Below are positions 57,819-64,000 of a stretch of 64,000 nucleotides of DNA, piece by piece. Below the pieces are notes generated by a model. The model was not told the origin of the DNA. It searched no databases and saw only the letters and a program-made list of their open reading frames with translations. The stretch comes from Trebonia sp036501515. GTDB lineage: Bacteria; Actinomycetota; Actinomycetes; Streptosporangiales; Streptosporangiaceae. Where the stretch lies: contig DASYAD010000331.1 of the NCBI GenBank assembly GCA_036501515.1, positions 24,959-88,958 of the forward strand. Reading direction: 5' to 3'. The translations under genes were made by a program, and so were the position numbers. The stretch's first letter is position 1. Every line of letters starts with the position of its first letter.

Positions 57819-59775
57819 GCCCGGCCGCGGGCGCGCTGTCGCTGGCCGCCGCATGCGGGGCCATGACCACCGGCGGCATCGACAGGCCCGCCGCGCGGTC
57901 CGGCCTGCCCGCCAGACGGTAGACATCGGAGCCGTCCACCGTCTCCCGCTCGAGAAGCAGGGACACCAGTGAGTCGAGCTCGGCGCGGTGCGTCTTGAGC
58001 AGCTCGACCGCCCGCTCTTCGGCCTGCCGCAGCAGCTTGGAGACCTCGCCGTCGATGGCCGCCTGGGTCGCTTCCGCGTAGGGCCTGCTTGACATGCCAG
58101 GGCCGCCGCCGCCGAGGAACACCGAACCGCCCTCGGGGTAACCCACCGGTCCGAGGACCGGCGACATGCCGAACTCGCGGACCATCTTGGTGGCGAGGTC
58201 GGTCGCGCCCGCCAGGTCGTTGCCCGCGCCGGTCGAGCCCTGGCCCAGGACGACGAGCTCAGCGGCCCGGCCGCCGAGGCGGACGGCGAGCGAGTCGTAC
58301 AGGTAGTCCTCCCCGTACATGTGCCGCTCGACCAGCGGGAGCTGCTCGGTGACGCCGAGTGCCTGCCCGGCCGGCAGGATCGTCACCTTCGCCACCGGGT
58401 CGGCGTTCTCCGACAGGGCCGCGACCAGGGCGTGGCCGGACTCGTGGACCGCCACCGCGTGCTTCTCCTCGGGGAGGAGCACGTTCGAGCCTTCCCTGCG
58501 CCCCAGGATGATCCGGTCCCTGGCCGACTGGAAGTCGCCCTGGGTCACCACGTTCCTGTTCTCGCGGACCGCGAAGATGGCCGCCTCGTTGGCCAGGTTG
58601 GCCAGGTCGGCACCGGAGAAGCCGGGCGTGCCGCGGGCGACCACGTTGAGGTCGACACCAGGGGCCAGCTTCTTGCCCCTGGTGTGCACGCGCAGGATCG
58701 CCTCGCGCTCGCCGACGTTCGGCAGCGGAATCGTCACCTGCCGGTCGAACCGGCCGGGGCGCAGCAGCGCCGGGTCGAGGACCTCGGGCCGGTTGGTGGC
58801 CGCCAGGACCACGATGCCCATAGTGGGATCGAAGCCGTCCATCTCGGCCAGGAGCTGGTTGAGCGTCTGCTCCCGCTCGTCGTTGGACACGACGGCGCCC
58901 TGCCCCGCCCGGCGCTGGCCGATCGCGTCCACCTCGTCGATGAAGATGATGGCGGGCGACCGCTTGCGCGCCTCGGAGAACAGGTCACGGACCCGCGCGG
59001 CGCCGACGCCGACGAACATCTCCACGAAGCTCGAACCGGTGACGGAGAAGAACGGCACCTGCGCCTCGCCGGCTACCGCCCTGGCCAGCAGGGTCTTGCC
59101 GGTCCCAGGGGGGCCGACCATCAGCACGCCGCGCGGGACCACCGCGCCGGCCCGCGCGTAGCGGTCAGGGTTGCGCAGGAAGTCGACGACCTCGCTGATC
59201 TCCGACTTCGCCCCGTCGTAGCCGGCCACGTCGGTGAACTTGGTCGACGGCCGCTCCTCGTCGAACACCTTCGCCCGGGACCGGCCGACGCCGAGGATCC
59301 CCTGCATCTGACCCTGCGCGCCCCGGGAAAGGCGCATCCAGAACCAGATCAGCAAGATGAACGGGCCGATGACGAACACCCAGCTCAGCAGCTCGCTGCC
59401 GAATCCAGGCGAGGACGTGGAGCCGGTGATCTGCACCCCGTTGGTCTGCAGCTCGTCAAGCAGCGACTGGCTCGCCTGCGGCGGGATGACCACGGTGTAG
59501 TCGGTGCCGCTGGTCAGCGTGCCGCTGCTAGTCCCGCCGGACTGGGCGATGGTGACCGTTTTCACCGTGTGCTTGGTGACGTCGTTGAGCCACTGCGAGT
59601 AGGTCAGCGAGGTCGGCGACGACGAATGCAGCGCGGGCAGCAGCAGCCAGAGGAAGAACGCGGCCGCCAGGGCCGCCGGCAGCAGCCAGTGCCGCCAGCG
59701 CGGCGGCGGAGGCGGCGGCGGCTTCCCGGGTCCCGGCTTGTCGCCGGGGGGCGGGGGTGTCGCTTGCTTGCTCAT
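57784..59775 (-). CDS. ftsH: ATP-dependent zinc metalloprotease FtsH
   Basis: This 663-residue membrane AAA+ protease begins with a Pro-rich cytoplasmic segment. Two membrane helices (~30-50 and ~130-150) flank a short extracytoplasmic domain. AAA Walker A VGPPGTGKT, Walker B AIIFIDEVDAIGQ and SRH follow, then the zinc site HESGH in VAVHESGHALVAAL near 440. It degrades misassembled membrane proteins. The ATG at 59775 has AGGT about 8 nt upstream. The usual actinobacterial FtsH neighbours (hpt, tilS, folE) are absent, so this may be a second copy. Confidence 0.95.
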   Translation of the reverse strand: MSKQATPPPPGDKPGPGKPPPPPPPRWRHWLLPAALAAAFFLWLLLPALHSSSPTSLTYSQWLNDVTKHTVKTVTIAQSGGTSSGTLTSGTDYTVVIPPQASQSLLDELQTNGVQITGSTSSPGFGSELLSWVFVIGPFILLIWFWMRLSRGAQGQMQGILGVGRSRAKVFDEERPSTKFTDVAGYDGAKSEISEVVDFLRNPDRYARAGAVVPRGVLMVGPPGTGKTLLARAVAGEAQVPFFSVTGSSFVEMFVGVGAARVRDLFSEARKRSPAIIFIDEVDAIGQRRAGQGAVVSNDEREQTLNQLLAEMDGFDPTMGIVVLAATNRPEVLDPALLRPGRFDRQVTIPLPNVGEREAILRVHTRGKKLAPGVDLNVVARGTPGFSGADLANLANEAAIFAVRENRNVVTQGDFQSARDRIILGRREGSNVLLPEEKHAVAVHESGHALVAALSENADPVAKVTILPAGQALGVTEQLPLVERHMYGEDYLYDSLAVRLGGRAAELVVLGQGSTGAGNDLAGATDLATKMVREFGMSPVLGPVGYPEGGSVFLGGGGPGMSSRPYAEATQAAIDGEVSKLLRQAEERAVELLKTHRAELDSLVSLLLERETVDGSDVYRLAGRPDRAAGLSMPPVVMAPHAAASDSAPAAGLTTADGSTSAP

Positions 59776-59965
59776 CCCGGACCTGCTCTCTCTGACAGGC
59801 GGTGCGCCTCTCAAGGGGGCGGTCTCCTGCGCTGCTCAATGCCACCGTGCCCGTTCTACGGGCTGAACGTGCCCGCCGGGCTTATGTCTTAGTCAACGTC
59901 GCGAAACTGCCGCCTCTTCCGGCATCGGCGGACACTCAGCAAGCTCACAGCGAACAGCCCGCGGG

Positions 59966-60964
59966 TTATCGCTTGGGAACGCCAGGAGCGCCGCCGGCGG
60001 CCAGCAGCGCCGCCGCACCGCGGACCACGCAGCGCAGCGGATCCTCCGCCACCAGCACGCCGATCCCCGCGACCTCGGCCAGCCGGTCCGCGAGGCCTGG
60101 CAGCAGCGCGCCGCCGCCGGACAGCCTGACCTTCCCGCGCACCACGTCTTCCGCCAGCCCCGCGGGAATGTCGGACAGTACCTGCTGCACGCATGCTCCG
60201 ATGGCCGCCACGGCCGGCTCGAGCGCGGTGGCCACCAGGTCCGCGGGCACCTTCTCGATGCGCGGCGTCCGCCTCGCGGCGTCAAGACCGACGGCTTCCG
60301 CCCAGCCGTCAGCTCCGCCGGTCAGCCCGAGCTCGGTCTTGAGCTGCCTGGCGGCCCGCTGGCCGAGGATCATGCCAAGGCCTGACCTGGCCGCGCTGAT
60401 GATCGCCTCGTCCATCGCGTTGCCCGCCGTCCGCAGGCTCTCGGCGCGGACCACCCGCCAGCCCGCCACCGCCGCCACCTCGGTCGTACCGCCGCCGACG
60501 TCCACCACGAAGCCGCCCGCCCCGGCGCTCAGGTCGAAGCCGGCCCCGGCGGCCGCCGCGACCGGCTCGTCGATCAGCTCCACGACGCAGCGCGGCCTGC
60601 GGGCACCGAACGCGGCGACCACCGACCGCCGCTCCACCCAGGTCGCGCCGCCAGGCACGCACACCACCGCGCGGCGCTTGAACGGGCCCTTCAGCGCGCC
60701 GGACTTGCGCAGGAAGCCGTGCAGCATCTCCGCGGTGGCGTCCAGGTCGGCGATCACGCCGTTGCGCAGCGGGTGGATGACCCTGATGTCCTTCGGCTCC
60801 TTGTCCGCGAGCGCGTCCGCCGCGGCGCCGATGGCGGCGACTGAGCCGGTCGCGTCGTCGACCGCGATCGCGGACGGCTCCTCGAGGACCAGCCCGCGTC
60901 CTTCGACCCAGACGAGCGTATTGACCGTTCCGAGGTCAATCGCGACGCTTCCGCTGCTGAGCAT
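59966..60964 (-). CDS. MreB-like actin-family protein
   Basis: This 332-residue protein of the MreB/Mbl class has phosphate-1 VAIDLGTVNTLVWV, HPLRNGVIADLDATAEML, phosphate-2 GFVVDVGGGTTEVAAV and adenosine motif SGGGALLPGLADRLAE. It lacks the mreCD neighbours and is somewhat divergent, like the Mbl proteins of Streptomyces involved in spore-wall synthesis. Expected to form filaments organising envelope growth. ATG 60964. Confidence 0.85.
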   Translation of the reverse strand: MLSSGSVAIDLGTVNTLVWVEGRGLVLEEPSAIAVDDATGSVAAIGAAADALADKEPKDIRVIHPLRNGVIADLDATAEMLHGFLRKSGALKGPFKRRAVVCVPGGATWVERRSVVAAFGARRPRCVVELIDEPVAAAAGAGFDLSAGAGGFVVDVGGGTTEVAAVAGWRVVRAESLRTAGNAMDEAIISAARSGLGMILGQRAARQLKTELGLTGGADGWAEAVGLDAARRTPRIEKVPADLVATALEPAVAAIGACVQQVLSDIPAGLAEDVVRGKVRLSGGGALLPGLADRLAEVAGIGVLVAEDPLRCVVRGAAALLAAGGAPGVPKR

Positions 60965-61307
60965 CTTTGCCCACCTCTAGTCCGCCGATGGCACCCCGGG
61001 CACCCGTTTGTGCGGCTACCACCCTATGGCCGGGCCTGCGCCCGAGTGACTCATCTCACTCTTTGTGATTGGTGGTAACTGATCGTTACAAGTAAGCGTT
61101 GAGTAAGAAGACAATTACAGGAAGAACCTGAGAACCTTCCGGCCGGTTCTGACGTTTTATTCAGTAACAGGACAGCGCGGCTATAAGGTTCACGGCCTTC
61201 ACTGGTTCTGACGCGTTCCGGACACTTTGGGGCGGCATGGCACGAAATGCGACAAGGCTGGTGCAGCGAGACCCTTTTGTTCACTACGATCTAGGAGGGG
61301 ATGTTTG
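60965..61307. other. 343-bp divergent promoter region between mreB-like and STAS genes
   Basis: No coding sequence supported. The region is locally AT-rich from about 61050 to 61175. AGAACC at 61131 and GGTTCT at 61145 form an inverted repeat with an 8-nt gap, and GGTTCTGACG recurs as a direct repeat near 61204. Both neighbours probably have regulated promoters here; no standard -35/-10 pair is obvious to me. Confidence 0.5.
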
Positions 61308-61775
61308 GTGATTCGCGCGAGCCGTGTCGGAGGGGTCCGGGCAGCGCCTGACGGGGAGAGCGACGGGGACATGATGGCTGTGATTGACCTTGCTCAAGCG
61401 CTCCAGCTTGAGCTCGCGTACCAGGTGGCGGCGGACGGCAAGGCGACCGTGCGGGTGCGCGGCGAGCTTGACATCGCGACGGCCGACCAGGCGTACGCGT
61501 ACCTGCGCGACGTGGTCGACAGTCAGGACGGCCCGGTCATGATGAACCTGTCGGAACTGACCTTCTGCGACGCCGCCGGGCTCGGGGTCCTTGCCCGGGT
61601 AGCCGGCCACGCGCGGCGGGCCGGCCGTTCGCTCAAGCTGACCGCGGCCCGGCCGTCGCTTGTCCGCATCATGCACATCACCGGGATGGACGAGGCGTTC
61701 CCCGAGGTCCGCGGTCCCGCTCTTTCCGTCCTCACGCTGCCCCGCCAGGCAGCCACGGTCACCGCCCTCGGCTAG
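61308..61775 (+). CDS. STAS-domain anti-sigma factor antagonist-like protein
   Basis: This 155-residue protein has a STAS domain (VRVRGELDIATADQAYAYL; MMNLSELTFCDAAGLGVLARVAGHARRAG). In SpoIIAA/RsbV proteins the site reads DSSGL, with the serine phosphorylated by an anti-sigma kinase. Here it is DAAGL, so it cannot be switched this way. The GTG at 61308 has GGAGGGG 7 nt upstream. An ATG at 61372 would shorten the protein by ~22 residues. No partner kinase adjoins. Confidence 0.85.
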   Translation: MIRASRVGGVRAAPDGESDGDMMAVIDLAQALQLELAYQVAADGKATVRVRGELDIATADQAYAYLRDVVDSQDGPVMMNLSELTFCDAAGLGVLARVAGHARRAGRSLKLTAARPSLVRIMHITGMDEAFPEVRGPALSVLTLPRQAATVTALG

Positions 61776-61958
61776 GGCCGCCGCTACCCGTTCCTTCTGG
61801 CGGGTCCGTACTGTTCCCTGTCCCGCGTTTACTGACCGCGGCATCGGCGCGCCACCCATGGTGGGATGCGTGAGATGAGCGTTAAATTTGGATTACGCGA
61901 GTAGAGCGATCAGTAACGGTGCCGCAAGGCGCCGACGCAAGGACGCGGAGGAACTTTC

Positions 61959-64000
61959 ATGGCTGACGATCTGGACGACGTGACTGACGACGAGACATCT
62001 GAATCTTCTGAGGCACTCATTGCCGTGCACTGGCGCGACGAAGGCTACTACCCGCCTCCGGCCGCGTTTGTCGCGCAGGCCAACGCGTCCGACCCGGCCA
62101 TCCGCGAGCAGTTCACCGAGGACAAGTTCCCTGACAGCTTTACCGCTTACGCGGACCTGCTCACCTGGTTCAAGCCATGGGACACGGTGCTCGACACCTC
62201 GAACGCGCCGTTCTGGAAGTGGTTCACCGGCGGCGAGCTGAACGCGTCGTACAACTGCGTTGACCGGCACCTGGCGGACAAGGGCAACAAGGCCGCCCTG
62301 ATCTGGGTACCCGAGCCCGAGAACGAGACCCATCAGGCGATTACCTACCGCGAGCTGTACGTGCGGGTCAACGAGTTCGCGGCGGTGCTGAAGGACCTCG
62401 GGCTGAAGGCGGGCGACCGCATCACCTTCCACATGCCGATGGTGCCCGAACTGCCGGTAGCGATGCTGGCGGCGGCCCGTCTCGGGATCATCCACTCGCA
62501 GGTTTTCGCCGGGTTCTCGGGGACCGCGGCCGGGCACCGGATCGCCGACTCCGGTTCCACCGTCCTCGTCACGATCGACGGCTACTACCGCAGCGGCGAC
62601 CTGCTCGACCACAAGGTCAAGGCGGACGAGGCGGTCGAGGCGGCGGCCAAGGAGGGCCAGCAGGTCGACAAGGTCCTGGTCTTCCGCCGCTACCCCGGCC
62701 AGTACTCGGCCAAGACGCCGATGGTTGAGGGAAGGGACGTCTTCGTCGACGACCTGCTCGCCGCGCACAAGGGCGAGATCGTCGAGCCGGTGCCGCTGAA
62801 AGCCACTGACCCGCTGTTCCTGATGTACACGTCGGGCACCACCGGCCGGCCGAAGGGCTGCCAGCACTCCATCGGCGGCTACCTGTCCTACGTGGCCGGC
62901 ACGTCGAAGTACTACCAGGACATTCACCCGGACGACACGTACTGGTGCATGGCCGACATCGGCTGGATCACCGGACACTCGTACATCGTCTACGGCCCGC
63001 TCACCCTCGGCACCACCAGCGTGATCTACGAGGGCACCCCGAACTACCCCGACGCCGCCCGGCCGTGGCGGGTCGCGACCCAGCTCGGCGTGAACATCTT
63101 CCACACGTCGCCCACCTCGATCCGGATGCTGCGCAAGGTCGGCCCTGACGAGCCTGCCAAGTACCCGTACCACTTCAAGCACATGACCACGGTCGGCGAG
63201 CCGATCGAGCCCGAGGTCTGGCGCTGGTTCTACGAAAGCGTCGGCAAGGGCGAGGCCGTCATCGTCGACACCTGGTGGCAGACGGAAACGGGCGGTTTCC
63301 TCGGCTCCACCCTGCCAGGCATCGACCCGGCCAAGCCGGGGTCCTGCGGCCCGGCCGCCCTCGGTATCCTGCCCGTCATCCTCGACGAGGACGGCAACGA
63401 GGTCCCCGCGGGCAGCGGCAAGGCGGGCAACATCGTCATACGCAACCCGTGGCCGGGCGTCTTCCAGACGATCTGGGGCCAGCCCGACCGGTTCGTCTCG
63501 ACCTACTACGCCAAGTACAACAAGGACCCGAAGTCGACCGACTGGCACGACTGGCCGTACTTCGCAGGCGACGGCGCCACCCAGGCGGCCGACGGCTACT
63601 TCCGTATCCTGGGCCGCGTCGACGACGTGATCAACGTGGCCGGCCACCGGCTCGGCACCAAGGAACTCGAGTCCGTCGCGCTGACCGTCAACGAGGTCGC
63701 CGAAGCGGCCGCGGTTCCGGTCGTCGACGACGTCCGCGGCCGCGTGGTCGAGATGTACGTCTCGCTGAAGCCCGGTTACGAGGCCACCCCTGAGGTCGAG
63801 GCGAAGGTCAGGGACGCGATCGTAAAGGACATCGGCAAGATCGCCCGGCCGAAGAACATCTGGATCGTCCCCGACATGCCGAAGACCAGGTCCGGCAAGA
63901 TCATGCGCCGGGTCATCGCCGCGACCTCGAACTTCACCGACACCGGCGACATCACCACGCTCGCCAACCCCGAGATCGTGGAGAAGATCCGCCAGCAGGT
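61959..64000 (+). CDS. acs: Acetyl-CoA synthetase (3' end cut by window edge)
   Basis: I read this frame from the DNA: it is open from the ATG at 61959 to the window end (680 codons). Family motifs in order are MYTSGTTGRPKGCQHS (ATP/AMP loop), DIGWITGHSYIVYGPL, DTWWQTETGG (with the Trp that limits the acyl pocket to acetate), GRVDDVINVAGHRLGT and KTRSGKIMRR (with the regulatory/catalytic Lys). The reaction is acetate + ATP + CoA to acetyl-CoA + AMP. GGAGGAA lies 5 nt before the ATG. The ending TTLANPEIVEKIRQQ suggests about ten residues are missing. Confidence 0.95.
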   Translation, partial: MADDLDDVTDDETSESSEALIAVHWRDEGYYPPPAAFVAQANASDPAIREQFTEDKFPDSFTAYADLLTWFKPWDTVLDTSNAPFWKWFTGGELNASYNCVDRHLADKGNKAALIWVPEPENETHQAITYRELYVRVNEFAAVLKDLGLKAGDRITFHMPMVPELPVAMLAAARLGIIHSQVFAGFSGTAAGHRIADSGSTVLVTIDGYYRSGDLLDHKVKADEAVEAAAKEGQQVDKVLVFRRYPGQYSAKTPMVEGRDVFVDDLLAAHKGEIVEPVPLKATDPLFLMYTSGTTGRPKGCQHSIGGYLSYVAGTSKYYQDIHPDDTYWCMADIGWITGHSYIVYGPLTLGTTSVIYEGTPNYPDAARPWRVATQLGVNIFHTSPTSIRMLRKVGPDEPAKYPYHFKHMTTVGEPIEPEVWRWFYESVGKGEAVIVDTWWQTETGGFLGSTLPGIDPAKPGSCGPAALGILPVILDEDGNEVPAGSGKAGNIVIRNPWPGVFQTIWGQPDRFVSTYYAKYNKDPKSTDWHDWPYFAGDGATQAADGYFRILGRVDDVINVAGHRLGTKELESVALTVNEVAEAAAVPVVDDVRGRVVEMYVSLKPGYEATPEVEAKVRDAIVKDIGKIARPKNIWIVPDMPKTRSGKIMRRVIAATSNFTDTGDITTLANPEIVEKIRQQ

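Noticed and set aside
61051..61284. 77-residue minus-strand ORF in the STAS/mreB divergent region
   Set aside because: Lacks GC-rich third positions, a ribosome site and any family resemblance; the region reads as promoter DNA.
61893..63647. 584-residue minus-strand open frame
   Set aside because: It is the complement of acetyl-CoA synthetase, whose motifs are unmistakable on the plus strand.

Overview
This is a 64 kb stretch of a high-GC chromosome (roughly 70% GC by eye, strong G/C bias at third codon positions) from a Gram-positive actinobacterium. The order galU - moeA/glp - moaC - mog - rimJ - sepX/glpR at the left end is a conserved actinobacterial block. DevR/DevS-type regulators beside an Rv1733c homologue, PspC/DUF1707 proteins and actinobacterial-style sensor kinases point the same way. 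A filamentous, Streptosporangiales-like genus is my best guess from gene style alone. I see no phage, insertion sequence, CRISPR array, rRNA or plasmid backbone. This looks like ordinary chromosome with accessory islands.

Layout. 0-5.6 kb: truncated 5-formyl-THF cyclo-ligase, then the galU/Moco/rimJ/SepX block and a tRNA-Ala(CGC). 5.7-10.7 kb: zinc-binding lipoprotein under a probable Zur box, then a membrane GT-C-like protein and a methyltransferase divergent from a polyprenyl-phosphate-type glycosyltransferase. 11.1-15.5 kb: SDR/HTH pair, NlpC/P60 wall hydrolase, NYN-domain protein and an unknown gene with an elaborate operator-like start. 15.5-18.5 kb: PspC-domain sensor kinase and LuxR regulator divergent from PspC and DUF1707 proteins. 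18.6-24.2 kb: an unusual three-gene row (HerA-like ATPase with a Gln in place of the catalytic Glu, zinc-ribbon membrane protein, channel-like membrane protein). 24.3-33 kb: MarR, ECF sigma with a membrane partner, ProA, MFS exporter, GGDEF protein and unknowns. 33.2-39.6 kb: Lnt, two L,D-transpeptidase-like secreted proteins and a thiolase. 39.6-43.1 kb: DUF2064, an OmpR-type two-component pair and DedA.

43.2-50.8 kb is the most striking region. A divergent IclR regulator faces a tightly overlapping seven-gene operon: a DszB-like desulfinase, an SsuA lipoprotein, SsuC permease, SsuB ATPase, two luciferase-like FMNH2 monooxygenases, and a second signal-less, cysteine-less periplasmic-binding-protein-fold protein. 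It reads as an organosulfur uptake and desulfurisation system in which imported sulfonate or sulfone is oxygenated and the resulting sulfinate is cleaved to sulfite.

50.9-64 kb: solo MoxR/CoxD-like ATPase, yeast-type cytosine deaminase with an unknown partner, YbaK deacylase, Lgt, a DevR/DevS-Rv1733c dormancy-type island, FtsH, an MreB-like protein, a STAS protein without the usual phospho-serine, and a nearly complete acetyl-CoA synthetase cut by the window edge.

Two sequence-wide habits stand out. Many genes have a TAnnnT box 6-8 nt before the start codon and no Shine-Dalgarno, which suggests leaderless mRNAs. Short tandem duplications are common, both inside coding tails and across stop codons.
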